From contig NZ_JAHVJR010000001.1 in NCBI RefSeq assembly GCF_019801175.1, positions 806,001-870,000 on the forward strand: 64,000 nt of DNA, written 5' to 3'. Positions 17,714-25,735 of this stretch are shown one piece after another (position 1 is the stretch's first letter; every line of letters begins with the position of its first letter). Below the pieces are notes generated by a model, which was not told the origin of the DNA, made no database searches, and was given only the letters and a program-made list of their open reading frames with translations. Both the position numbers and the translations under genes were made by a program. This stretch comes from Vannielia litorea (GTDB lineage: Bacteria > Pseudomonadota > Alphaproteobacteria > Rhodobacterales > Rhodobacteraceae).

Positions 17714-18769
17714 ATGAAGCTGGATGATTTCGACTTTGATTTGCCCGAGGCGCTGATCGCGGTGCGGCCTGCCTATCCGCGCGGCTCGTCGCGGCTGTTG
17801 GTGGCGGGCGCGGGCTGGATCGACGATCGCGGCGTGGCCGATATTTGCGACTATCTGCGGCCCGGCGACCGGCTGGTGCTGAACAACACCAAGGTTATTC
17901 CGGCCCGTCTTTCGGGGCTGCGGCGGCGCGACAGCGCGCAGGGGCCTGTGGAGGCGCGGGTCGAGGTAACGCTGCTGGAGCCGGGCGGCGGGGCCGAATG
18001 GCTGGCGCTGGCGCGGCCCGCCAAGAAGGTGAAGCCCGGCGAAGTGGTGGAGTTTGGCGGCGGCCTGAGCGCCGAGGTGCTGAGCCGCGAGGGCGGCGAG
18101 GTGGTGCTGCGGTTCTCTGTCGAGGGCGCGGATTTTGACGCCGCGCTGGAGGCGGTGGGTGCGATGCCGTTGCCACCCTACATCGCCGCGCGGCGGGCGG
18201 CGGACGAGGCCGACCGGGAGGATTATCAGACCGTCTTTGCACGGCACTCGGGCGCGGTGGCGGCGCCCACGGCGAGCCTGCATTTTGACGAGGCGCTTTT
18301 GGCGCGCATCAAGGCGATGGGCGTGGGGCTGACCGAGGTGACGCTGCATGTGGGCGCGGGCACCTTTTTGCCGGTGACGGTGGAAGATGTGACCACCCAC
18401 CGGATGCACGCTGAGCGCGGCGAGGTGAGCGCGCAGGCGGCGCAGGAGATCAACGCGACCAAGGCGGCGGGCGGGCGGATCATCCCCGTGGGCACTACCG
18501 CGCTGCGGCTGATCGAGAGCGCGGCAGTGGCAAAAGGCGAGATCGCGCCGTGGGAGGGGGAGACGGATATCTTCATCTACCCCGGTTTCGAGTTCAGCCT
18601 CACTGACGCGCTGATGACGAATTTTCACCTGCCCAAGTCCACGCTTATGATGCTGGTCTCGGCGCTGATGGGGCAGGAGCGGATCGCGGAAATTTACCGG
18701 CACGCCATAGAGGCGGGCTACAGGTTCTTTTCCTATGGGGACAGCTCCTTGCTGCTTCCCGGCGAATAA
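17714..18769 (+). CDS. queA: tRNA preQ1(34) S-adenosylmethionine ribosyltransferase-isomerase
   Basis: 351-aa enzyme that transfers and isomerises the ribosyl group of SAM onto preQ1 in tRNA, giving epoxyqueuosine. Full-length family match: FDFDLPEALIAVRPAYPRGSS at the N-terminus, LVLNNTKVIPARL, SLHFDEALL, TLHVGAGTFLPV and TDIFIYPGFEF, LMTNFHLPKSTLMMLVSA near the C-terminus. Start ATG 17714. Upstream sequence is AT-richer than average (17575-17713) and probably holds its promoter. The MFS transporter gene follows after 80 bp in the same direction. Confidence 0.96.
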   Translation: MKLDDFDFDLPEALIAVRPAYPRGSSRLLVAGAGWIDDRGVADICDYLRPGDRLVLNNTKVIPARLSGLRRRDSAQGPVEARVEVTLLEPGGGAEWLALARPAKKVKPGEVVEFGGGLSAEVLSREGGEVVLRFSVEGADFDAALEAVGAMPLPPYIAARRAADEADREDYQTVFARHSGAVAAPTASLHFDEALLARIKAMGVGLTEVTLHVGAGTFLPVTVEDVTTHRMHAERGEVSAQAAQEINATKAAGGRIIPVGTTALRLIESAAVAKGEIAPWEGETDIFIYPGFEFSLTDALMTNFHLPKSTLMMLVSALMGQERIAEIYRHAIEAGYRFFSYGDSSLLLPGE

Positions 18770-18849
18770 CGACGGCATGTGTCGCTGAGAGGCGGTTCAC
18801 GCCCCCGGCCGATGGGGCATTGCGGGGCAAATTCAGGAAGGTCTGACGA

Positions 18850-20130
18850 ATGGTACGGGTGATCGCGAGCACATGGGCGCTGCTTTTGGGCGTCATGCTG
18901 CTTATGGTGGGCAACGGGGTGCAGGGCACGCTGCTGGGTATCCGCGGCTCGCTGGAGGGATTCTCGACACTGCAGATGTCTTTCGTGATGTCGGCCTATT
19001 TCGTCGGCTTCCTCGGCGGCTCGCGGATGGCGCCGGAGATGATCCGGCGGGTCGGGCATGTGCGGGTGTTCGCGGCGCTGGGCTCGTTCATCAGCGCGGT
19101 GCTGATCCTCTACCCGACGGTGGCCAACCCCTGGGCCTGGATGGTGGGGCGTGTGGTGATCGGCTTCTGTTTCTCCGGGGTCTATGTGACCGCCGAGAGC
19201 TGGCTAAACAACTCGGTCTCCAACGACATTCGGGGCAAGGCGCTCTCGCTCTACATGATCGTGCAGATGGTGGGCATCGTGGCGGCGCAGTTCCTGCTGA
19301 TGGCGGGCGACCCGACCGGGTTTGTGCTCTTCGTCATTCCCAGCGTGCTGGTGTCGATCTCCTTTGCGCCGATCCTGCTGAACGTGCAGCCCACGCCCGC
19401 GTTTGACACCACCAAGCCGCTGAGCCTGATCGCGCTCTACCACGTGTCGCCGCTGGGGATGGTGGGCGCCTTCCTGCTGGGCGGGGTCTACGCGGCGATG
19501 TTCGGCATGTCGGCGGTCTTTGCCACGCAGGCCGGGTTCACCGTGGCGGAGACCTCGTTTTTCGTGGCCTCGATCTACGTGGGCGGGCTGCTCATGCAAT
19601 ATCCCATCGGCTGGATCAGCGACCGGATGGACCGGCGCCTGCTGATCGCACTTCTGGGCATCGGCGGGGCTGTGGCCGGGGCCTTTGGCCTGCTCTTCGG
19701 CGGCTCCTTCGTGGCGGTGCTGATCGCGGGCTTCTGCATTGGCGGCATGTCGAACCCGCTCTACGCACTGATCATCGCCTATACCAATGACTTCCTCGAG
19801 GTCGAAGACATGGCCGCTGCTTCGGGCGGGCTGATCTTCATCAACGGGGTGGGGGCGATCGCGGGGCCGATCGTGACCGGTTGGTTCATGGGGCTGGTCG
19901 GGCCGCTCGGGTTTTTTGTGTACATCGCCTTCCTGATGGCGGCGGTGGCCTGCTACGCCTTCTGGCGGATGACGCGGCGGCCTTCGGTTTCGGTCGAGGA
20001 CACCGGCCATTATGCGCCGGTTCTGCCCTCGGCCACGGCGGTGGCCGTGGACATGGCGCAGGAGGTCTTCGTGGAGGGGCTGGAAGAAGGCCAGGCCGAA
20101 GAGGCGGCGGCGCAGCCCTCGGCGCAGTAA
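18850..20130 (+). CDS. MFS transporter
   Basis: 426-aa major facilitator with 12 predicted TM helices and short cytoplasmic tail rich in Glu/Ala (LEEGQAEEAAAQPSAQ). The YfkF/CynX-like organisation shows GVQGTLLGIRGSLEGFSTLQMSFVMSAYFVGFLGGS in the first two helices and the motif-A-like loop GWISDRMDRR after TM8. The substrate cannot be predicted. Start ATG 18850 has AGGAAGG upstream. In Rhodobacteraceae an MFS gene next to queA is common, so the two may share regulation without sharing function. Confidence 0.88.
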   Translation: MVRVIASTWALLLGVMLLMVGNGVQGTLLGIRGSLEGFSTLQMSFVMSAYFVGFLGGSRMAPEMIRRVGHVRVFAALGSFISAVLILYPTVANPWAWMVGRVVIGFCFSGVYVTAESWLNNSVSNDIRGKALSLYMIVQMVGIVAAQFLLMAGDPTGFVLFVIPSVLVSISFAPILLNVQPTPAFDTTKPLSLIALYHVSPLGMVGAFLLGGVYAAMFGMSAVFATQAGFTVAETSFFVASIYVGGLLMQYPIGWISDRMDRRLLIALLGIGGAVAGAFGLLFGGSFVAVLIAGFCIGGMSNPLYALIIAYTNDFLEVEDMAAASGGLIFINGVGAIAGPIVTGWFMGLVGPLGFFVYIAFLMAAVACYAFWRMTRRPSVSVEDTGHYAPVLPSATAVAVDMAQEVFVEGLEEGQAEEAAAQPSAQ

Positions 20131-20233
20131 GGGGGGCCAGTGTTGAGACCTGTGCTGGGGCCAGTGATGAGACCGGTGCTTTGAGTTGTGCGCCCCGCCT
20201 GCGCGTGCAAGGCTGGGCGCAGGAGGAGTGTGC

Positions 20234-20827
20234 ATGGTCGGACCGGAGGAGATTTGCCGGTTCTGGATCGACGAGATCGGTCCGGACGGCTGGTACTTGC
20301 AGGATGACGCGCTCGATGCGCGCATCCGGGCGGGGTTTCAGGAGAGTTGGGAGGCGATTGCCGCCGGCGCGCGGCCCGATTGGGGCTGGACCGCCCGCGA
20401 GGTGCTGGCGCGGATCATCCTGACCGACCAGTTTCCGCGCAACATGTTCCGCGGCGATGCCCGCAGTTTCGAGACCGACGGGCTGGCGCGCGAATGGGCC
20501 AAATGGGCCGTGGCCGAGGGGCGCGACGACCGCGTGCCGGAGCCGGAGAAGCAGTTTTTCTACCTGCCGATGATGCATTCGGAGGTGCTGGCCGATCAGG
20601 ATGCCGCCGTGCGGCTGTTTCTGGTGCGGATGCCGGGCGACAACCTGCGCCATGCCCGCGCCCATAGGCAGGTGATCCGGGATTTCGGGCGGTTTCCCTA
20701 TCGCAACCCGGCGCTCGGGCGGGCTTCGAGCGCGGCGGAGCAGGCCTATCTGGAGGCGGGGGGCTACCGCTGGTCGATCAACCATGTCGATGACGCCAGC
20801 GCCGACAGTTGGTTTTCGGCGGGGTAA
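20234..20827 (+). CDS. DUF924 family protein
   Basis: 197-aa soluble protein of the DUF924 family (all-helical, TPR-like). Diagnostic segments: ICRFWIDEIGPDGWY at the start, VLARIILTDQFPRNMFRGDARSF, FFYLPMMHSEVLADQD and HRQVIRDFGRFPYRNPALGR. Function is unknown; members are widespread in proteobacteria and fungi. The start is set at ATG 20234 because AGGAGG (20221-20226) sits seven nucleotides upstream; a longer form from 20186 would lack this. It is a single gene between the MFS transporter and lpdA. Confidence 0.88.
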   Translation: MVGPEEICRFWIDEIGPDGWYLQDDALDARIRAGFQESWEAIAAGARPDWGWTAREVLARIILTDQFPRNMFRGDARSFETDGLAREWAKWAVAEGRDDRVPEPEKQFFYLPMMHSEVLADQDAAVRLFLVRMPGDNLRHARAHRQVIRDFGRFPYRNPALGRASSAAEQAYLEAGGYRWSINHVDDASADSWFSAG

Positions 20828-20936
20828 GGTGCGGGGAATGCGCGGCTTTTCCCTGCCATGTGGCAACCGCATGGCGGGATTTCGGGCGCGGGCCGGGGTG
20901 CCTGGCCGCTGGGGCTTTCGCAGGTTGCCGAAAATA

Positions 20937-20950
20937 GTTTAACACTAAAC
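20937..20950. promoter_or_regulatory. Short palindrome in the lpdA leader, possible operator
   Basis: GTTTA-ACAC-TAAAC, a 14-bp inverted repeat ending 23 bp before the lpdA start, followed by a partial direct copy (GTTTTGAAAC, 20953-20962). No regulator is recognised; it could also be chance in a locally AT-rich promoter region. Confidence 0.3.
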
Positions 20951-20973
20951 CAGTTTTGAAACGGGAGAGAATC

Positions 20974-22368
20974 ATGGCCTCGCAGAACTACGACCTGATC
21001 GTCATCGGTGCCGGTCCGGGCGGCTACGTGGCCGCGATCCGCGCCGCGCAGCTCGGGCTGAACGTGGTTTGCATCGAGCGGGAGAACCTCGGCGGCATCT
21101 GCCTGAACTGGGGCTGCATCCCGACCAAGGCGCTGCTGCGCTCGTCGGAGGTGTTTCACCTGATGCACCGGGCCAAGGATTTCGGTCTTTCGGTCGAGAA
21201 GGCCGACTATGACCTCGACGCCGTGGTGAAGCGCTCGCGCGGTGTGGCCGCGCAGATGGAAGGCGGGATCAAACACCTGTTCAAGAAGAACAAGGTCGCC
21301 TCGATCATGGGGGAGGCCAAGATCACCGGGAAGGGCAAGGTTTCGGTCAAGACCGAGAAGGGCACCGAGGAGCTGACGGCGAAGAACATCGTTGTGGCGA
21401 CCGGCGCACGGGCACGGGAGCTGCCGGGGCTTGAGGCCGACGGTGATCTGGTCTGGACCTACCGCCATGCGCTGACGCCGAAGCGGATGCCGAAGAAGCT
21501 GCTGGTGATCGGCTCCGGCGCCATCGGGATCGAATTTGCGAGCTTCTACAACACCTTGGGCGCCGATACGACGGTCGTCGAGGTGATGGACCGGGTGCTG
21601 CCGGTGGAGGACAAGGACATTTCTGCCTTCGCCAAGAAGCAGTTCGAGAAGCAGGGCATGAAGATCATGGAGAAGGCCATGGTCAAGCAGCTTGATCGGG
21701 CGAAAGGCAAGGTTACGGCCCATATCGAAGTTGGTGGCAAGGTGGAGAAGATGGACTTCGACACCGTGATCTCCGCCGTGGGGATCGTCGGGAACGTCGA
21801 AGGGCTGGGCCTTGAAGAGCTGGGCGTGAAGATCGACCGAACCCATGTTGTGACCGATGAGTATTGCGGCACCGGAGTTGAGGGCGTGTACGCGATTGGC
21901 GATATCGCCGGGGCGCCATGGCTGGCGCATAAGGCATCGCACGAAGGCGTCATGGTGGCCGAGAAGATCGCGGGGCAGCATGTGCATCCGATCAAGCCGG
22001 GGTCGATTGCCGGCTGCACCTATTGCCATCCGCAGGTGGCCAGCGTGGGCATGACCGAGGCGAAGGCCAAGGAGGCCGGGTACGAGCTGAAGGTCGGCAA
22101 GTTCCCCTTCATCGGCAATGGCAAGGCAGTTGCGCTGGGCGAGCCGGAGGGCATGGTGAAGACGGTGTTCGACGCGAAGACCGGCGAGCTTCTGGGCGCG
22201 CATATGGTGGGCGCCGAGGTGACCGAGCTGATCCAGGGCTACGTGGTGGGCCGCCAGTTGGAGACCACCGAGGAAGACCTGATGCACACGGTCTTCCCGC
22301 ATCCGACGCTGAGCGAGATGATGCATGAGTCTGTGCTGGAGGCTTACGGGCGGGCGATACATATTTAG
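20974..22368 (+). CDS. lpdA: Dihydrolipoyl dehydrogenase (E3)
   Basis: 464-aa FAD/NAD flavoprotein that reoxidises dihydrolipoamide of 2-oxo-acid dehydrogenase complexes or the glycine cleavage system. Seen: N-terminal FAD motif VIGAGPGGYVAA, redox disulfide Cys43-Cys48 in GGICLNWGCIPTK, NAD motif VIGSGAIGIEFASF, second FAD motif VYAIGDIAGAPWLAHKA, and catalytic His in FPHPTLSEMMHE. Start ATG 20974 with GGGAGAGA seven to eight nt upstream. It is not clustered here with E1/E2 genes, so which complex it serves is open. A terminator follows. Confidence 0.95.
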   Translation: MASQNYDLIVIGAGPGGYVAAIRAAQLGLNVVCIERENLGGICLNWGCIPTKALLRSSEVFHLMHRAKDFGLSVEKADYDLDAVVKRSRGVAAQMEGGIKHLFKKNKVASIMGEAKITGKGKVSVKTEKGTEELTAKNIVVATGARARELPGLEADGDLVWTYRHALTPKRMPKKLLVIGSGAIGIEFASFYNTLGADTTVVEVMDRVLPVEDKDISAFAKKQFEKQGMKIMEKAMVKQLDRAKGKVTAHIEVGGKVEKMDFDTVISAVGIVGNVEGLGLEELGVKIDRTHVVTDEYCGTGVEGVYAIGDIAGAPWLAHKASHEGVMVAEKIAGQHVHPIKPGSIAGCTYCHPQVASVGMTEAKAKEAGYELKVGKFPFIGNGKAVALGEPEGMVKTVFDAKTGELLGAHMVGAEVTELIQGYVVGRQLETTEEDLMHTVFPHPTLSEMMHESVLEAYGRAIHI

Positions 22369-22451
22369 CGCGGAAAGCGCGAGCTTTCTGCGACGGTGGG
22401 CGGCAGTGGATCGCGCAGCGATCTGCGAGAGCCCACACCGTTGAAGATTGG

Positions 22452-22475
22452 GGGCGTCCTGCGGGGCGCCCTTTT
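22452..22475 (+). terminator. Rho-independent terminator of lpdA
   Basis: Stem GGGCGTCC/GGGCGCCC (22452-22459, 22464-22471; one G-T pair) with loop TGCG and a TTTTGTTT tail, 83 bp after the lpdA stop. Confidence 0.8.
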
Positions 22476-22486
22476 GTTTGAGGTGC

Positions 22487-22538
22487 GGCCGGGCATGGCA
22501 CAGCTCCCGCCCGCCCACCCCGCTGCGCCATGCCCGGC
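22487..22538. repeat. Inverted repeat in the lpdA-paaJ gap
   Basis: GCCGGGCATGGC (22487-22498) and its exact complement GCCATGCCCGGC (22527-22538), separated by 28 bp of C-rich sequence. It lacks a T-run, so it is not an ordinary terminator. Confidence 0.6.
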
Positions 22539-22629
22539 CTGCGCGGGGTGGGGAGGTGGGTGGTCAGCTCCGGGTTCACCAAAGCAGGAGCTGCTTGCGG
22601 GGCCATCCATCACCTGACCCCGGCGTGGC

Positions 22630-22727
22630 CGACGGGCCGTCTCGCATCAACAGGAATAGCCGTATCCCCGTTCCGGGGGCCCTCGGCGATTCCTGTTGAC
22701 CCGAGCCGGCCCGCCGTCCCTTTGGGG
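22630..22727. repeat. Long imperfect palindrome in the lpdA-paaJ gap
   Basis: Inner arms TCAACAGGAATAGCCG (22647-22662) and CGGCGATTCCTGTTGA (22684-22699) match over 16 bp with one difference. Outer GACGGGCC/GGCCCGCCGTC segments extend the pairing on both sides. The gap of 502 bp between lpdA and paaJ thus holds a terminator, two large palindromes and the paa leader. Confidence 0.6.
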
Positions 22728-22763
22728 TGCAGGCGAAGGGTGGCTCCGAAGCAGGATCTGCGG

Positions 22764-22810
22764 TTTGGTTACGGAAATTCCAGTGATTGCGATATTTGGT
22801 AACGTATCGC
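22764..22810 (+). promoter_or_regulatory. Possible regulator sites upstream of the paa operon
   Basis: TTTGGTTACG (22764-22773) and TTTGGTAACG (22795-22804) are direct repeats 31 bp apart, about three helical turns. The second lies within a palindrome with GCGATA/TATCGC ends (22789-22810). They sit 60-107 bp before paaJ. A PaaR- or PaaX-like regulator is an inference only. Confidence 0.3.
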
Positions 22811-22870
22811 TTGCGTGGAATCCCTCTGAGGCGTAGATTTGCGGGCAAGCGAGCAGGGAGGAGCAAGCCA

Positions 22871-24079
22871 ATGGCCGGAGAGGCTTTCATTTGTGACGGG
22901 GTGCGCACGGCGATTGGACGCTATGGCGGGGCGCTGTCACAGGTCAGGGCGGATGATCTGGCCGCGGTGCCGATCAAGGCGCTGATGGCGCGGAACACCG
23001 GTCTGGATGCGGGTGCAATCGATGATGTGATATACGGCTGCGCCAACCAGGCGGGCGAAGACAACCGCAACGTGGCGCGGATGGCCTTGCTGCTGGCGGG
23101 GCTGCCCGAGACGGTGCCGGGGGCGACGATCAACCGGCTTTGCGCCAGCGGGATGGATGCGATTGGCACCGTGTCCCGCGCGATCAAGGCGGGGGATTAT
23201 GACCTTGCGATTGCGGGCGGCGTGGAGAGCATGAGCCGTGCGCCGTTTGTGATGGGCAAGGCGACGAGCGCCTTTTCCCGCGCGGCGGAGGTGTTTGACA
23301 CCACCATCGGCTGGCGCTTCGTGAACAAGTCGATGAAAGCGGCTTATGGCGTGGACTCCATGCCCGAGACGGCGGACAACGTGGCCGCTGATTGGGGCGT
23401 TTCTCGTGAGGATCAAGATGCTTTTGCCGCGCGGTCTCAGGCCCGTTGGGCCGGAGCGGATGCGGCTGGGGTGTTTGCCGAGGAGATCGTTCCGGTGGAG
23501 ATCCCGCAGCGGAAGGGTGATCCGGTTGTTGTGACGCAGGACGAACACCCGCGGCCCGGCACTACGGCGGAGCAACTGGGGCGCTTGCGCGGCGTGAACG
23601 GGCCGGAGCTGACGGTGACGGCGGGCAATGCCTCGGGCGTCAACGATGGCGCGGCGGCGCTGCTGGTGGCGAGCGAGGGCGCGGCGCATGTGCATGGGCT
23701 CAAGCCGCTGGCGCGGATCGTGACGATGCAATCGGCGGGCGTTGCGCCGCGGGTCATGGGCATCGGCCCGGTGCCGGCGGTGAAGAAGGCTCTGGCGAAG
23801 GCCGGGCTGACCATCGAGCAGATGGACGTGATCGAGCTGAACGAGGCCTTTGCTGCGCAGGGCATCGCGGTGCTGCGCGACCTCGGCGTGGCGGAGGATG
23901 CGGCCCATGTGAACCCCAATGGCGGGGCGATTGCGATTGGCCACCCGCTCGGCATGAGCGGCGCGCGGATCGTGCTGACGGCGGCGCGGGAGCTGCAGCG
24001 GCGCGGCGGGAAATATGCACTCTGCACCATGTGCGTGGGCGTGGGGCAGGGGGTTGCACTCATAATCGAAAGGGTCTGA
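22871..24079 (+). CDS. paaJ: 3-oxoadipyl-CoA/3-oxo-5,6-dehydrosuberyl-CoA thiolase
   Basis: 402-aa acetyl-CoA acyltransferase. In the phenylacetate pathway PaaJ makes two thiolytic cuts, yielding acetyl-CoA and succinyl-CoA; the beta-ketoadipate enzyme PcaF is nearly the same. Catalytic Cys91 in NRLCASGMDA, the His in IGHPLGMSGAR and the second Cys in CTMCVGVGQG are present, as is GGVESMSRAPFVM. Start ATG 22871 follows GGAGGAG. Four nucleotides separate it from paaA, so the paaJ name rests on operon context. Confidence 0.93.
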   Translation: MAGEAFICDGVRTAIGRYGGALSQVRADDLAAVPIKALMARNTGLDAGAIDDVIYGCANQAGEDNRNVARMALLLAGLPETVPGATINRLCASGMDAIGTVSRAIKAGDYDLAIAGGVESMSRAPFVMGKATSAFSRAAEVFDTTIGWRFVNKSMKAAYGVDSMPETADNVAADWGVSREDQDAFAARSQARWAGADAAGVFAEEIVPVEIPQRKGDPVVVTQDEHPRPGTTAEQLGRLRGVNGPELTVTAGNASGVNDGAAALLVASEGAAHVHGLKPLARIVTMQSAGVAPRVMGIGPVPAVKKALAKAGLTIEQMDVIELNEAFAAQGIAVLRDLGVAEDAAHVNPNGGAIAIGHPLGMSGARIVLTAARELQRRGGKYALCTMCVGVGQGVALIIERV

Positions 24080-24082
24080 GCC

Positions 24083-25069
24083 ATGTATGCACAGATGATC
24101 AAATCCGAAGGCGGGAAGAGCCGCGAGGAGATGTCGCCCGAGGAGGCGGCGTTTCAGGACCGGATCGACGGGGGTGAGACCATCGAGCCGCAGGACTGGA
24201 TGCCGGAGGGGTACCGCAAGACGCTGATCCGGCAGATTGGCCAGCATGCGCATAGCGAGATCGTGGGGCAGCTGCCGGAGGGCAACTGGATCACCCGGGC
24301 GCCAACGCTGGAGCGCAAGGCGATTTTGCTCGCCAAGGTGCAGGATGAGGCGGGGCATGGGCTTTACTTGTATTGCGCGGCCGAGACGCTGGGGATCAGT
24401 CGCGATGACATGACGGAGCAGCTGCTCTCGGGGCGGATGAAGTATTCGTCGATCTTCAACTATCCGACGCTGAGCTGGGCCGATATCGGGGCGGTGGGCT
24501 GGCTGGTGGATGGCGCGGCGATCATGAACCAGGTGCCGTTGCAGCGCACGAGTTATGGGCCCTATTCGCGCGCGATGATCCGGATCTGCAAGGAGGAGAG
24601 CTTTCACCAGCGGCAGGGCTTCGACATCATGATGAAGATGGCGAAGGGGACGGAGGCGCAGCGGCGGATGGCGCAGGATGCGCTGGATCGGTTCTGGTAT
24701 CCGTCGCTGATGATGTTCGGGCCGTCTGACGCGGAGTCCGTGCATTCGGCGCAGAACATGGCCTGGCGGATCAAGATCAACGGCAATGACGAGCTGCGGC
24801 AGAAGTTCGTGGACCAGACGGTGCCGCAGGCGGAGTTCCTCGGGCTGAAGGTGCCGGATGAGCACTTGAAGTGGAACGAGGAGAAGGGCGGCTACGACTT
24901 CTCTGAGCCGGACTGGGAGGAGTTCTTTGCCGTGCTCAAGGGCGCGGGACCAGAGAGTGCCGAGCGGATGAAGGCACGGCGCGATGCCTGGGATGACGGC
25001 CAGTGGGTGCGCGATGCGATGACCGCCCATGCCGAGAAGAAGGCGGCGCGGCGGGAGGCGGCGGAGTGA
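24083..25069 (+). CDS. paaA: Phenylacetyl-CoA 1,2-epoxidase catalytic subunit
   Basis: 328-aa di-iron monooxygenase subunit that epoxidises the ring of phenylacetyl-CoA, using electrons from PaaE. Ferritin-like ligands are visible in ILLAKVQDEAGHGLYLY and, in the second half, ICKEESFHQRQGF, each giving the Glu and ExxH set. Conserved PaaA segments: ITRAPTLERKA, FNYPTLSWADIGAVGWLVDGAA, FGPSDAESVHSAQNM and LKVPDEHLKWNEE. Complete. Its stop codon overlaps the GTG start of the following VOC gene. Confidence 0.97.
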   Translation: MYAQMIKSEGGKSREEMSPEEAAFQDRIDGGETIEPQDWMPEGYRKTLIRQIGQHAHSEIVGQLPEGNWITRAPTLERKAILLAKVQDEAGHGLYLYCAAETLGISRDDMTEQLLSGRMKYSSIFNYPTLSWADIGAVGWLVDGAAIMNQVPLQRTSYGPYSRAMIRICKEESFHQRQGFDIMMKMAKGTEAQRRMAQDALDRFWYPSLMMFGPSDAESVHSAQNMAWRIKINGNDELRQKFVDQTVPQAEFLGLKVPDEHLKWNEEKGGYDFSEPDWEEFFAVLKGAGPESAERMKARRDAWDDGQWVRDAMTAHAEKKAARREAAE

Positions 25070-25437
25070 GCCTCGAGCGCGCCATGCCGGTCTTGCAGGT
25101 GCGGGATGTTGCCCTGTCTGCCGCGTTCTACGAGCGGCTGGGGTTCGAGGCCAAGATCTGGGGCGACCCGCCGGGCTTTGCGATTTGCCGCCGGGGCGGG
25201 GTGACGCTGGCGCTGGACCGGGCGGGCGATGGCAAGGTGCCGCTGAACCAGTGGTGGGCGGCCTATGTCTACACCGCCGATGTGGAGGCGTTGCGGGCCG
25301 AGTTTTCGGCGGCGGGACTGAAGCCGACGGAGATGCACCACCCCGAGCACTACGGGTGCGACGATTTTGATGTGGTGGACCCGGACGGCCACCGGATTGC
25401 CTTCGGGCAGGACCGGGGCGGGACGTTCGGGCTGTGA
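25066..25437 (+). CDS. VOC-superfamily protein embedded in the paa operon
   Basis: 123-aa vicinal-oxygen-chelate protein of the bleomycin-resistance/dioxygenase fold: MPVLQVRDVALSAAFYERLGFE, then WWAAYVYTADVEALRAEF and a C-terminal DVVDPDGHRIAFGQ. The start is GTG 25066, overlapping the paaA stop by four bases and seven nucleotides after GGGAGG; ATG 25084 is possible. Between paaA and paaB such a gene is not part of the classical E. coli operon. A role in binding or detoxifying a reactive pathway intermediate is an inference; drug binding is the alternative. Confidence 0.82.
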   Translation: MSLERAMPVLQVRDVALSAAFYERLGFEAKIWGDPPGFAICRRGGVTLALDRAGDGKVPLNQWWAAYVYTADVEALRAEFSAAGLKPTEMHHPEHYGCDDFDVVDPDGHRIAFGQDRGGTFGL

Positions 25438-25450
25438 GGAGGAGAGTGCG

Positions 25451-25735
25451 ATGAGCAGGGAATGGCCGTTGTGGGAAGTGTTCATCCGGGGCAGCCACGG
25501 GATGAGCCATCGGCATGTGGGATCGCTCCATGCGGCGGATGCGGAGCATGCGCTGCTGTCGGCGCGGGATGTGTATACGCGGCGGAATGAGGGGGTTTCG
25601 ATCTGGGTAGTGCCCTCGGTGCAGATCACCGCATCGAACCCAGACGACAAGGGGCCGTTCTACGAGCCGTCGCAATCGAAGGTCTATCGGCATCCGAGCT
25701 TTTTCGACATCCCTGATGACGTGGGGGCGATGTGA
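25451..25735 (+). CDS. paaB: Phenylacetyl-CoA epoxidase subunit PaaB
   Basis: 94-aa small structural subunit bridging PaaAC dimers in the epoxidase complex. Matches the family throughout: WPLWEVFIRGSHGMSHRHVGSLHAADAEHAL, NARDVYTRR-type segment (SARDVYTRRNEGVSIWVV) and the C-terminal KVYRHPSFFDIPDDV. Start ATG 25451 with GGAGAG seven nt upstream. The stop overlaps the paaC start (ATGTGATG), indicating translational coupling. Confidence 0.96.
   Translation: MSREWPLWEVFIRGSHGMSHRHVGSLHAADAEHALLSARDVYTRRNEGVSIWVVPSVQITASNPDDKGPFYEPSQSKVYRHPSFFDIPDDVGAM

Noticed and set aside
22937..25693. Long minus-strand open frame opposite paaJ, paaA and the VOC gene
   Set aside because: Covers several certain plus-strand genes; composition (Arg/His/Pro) is that of a shadow frame.
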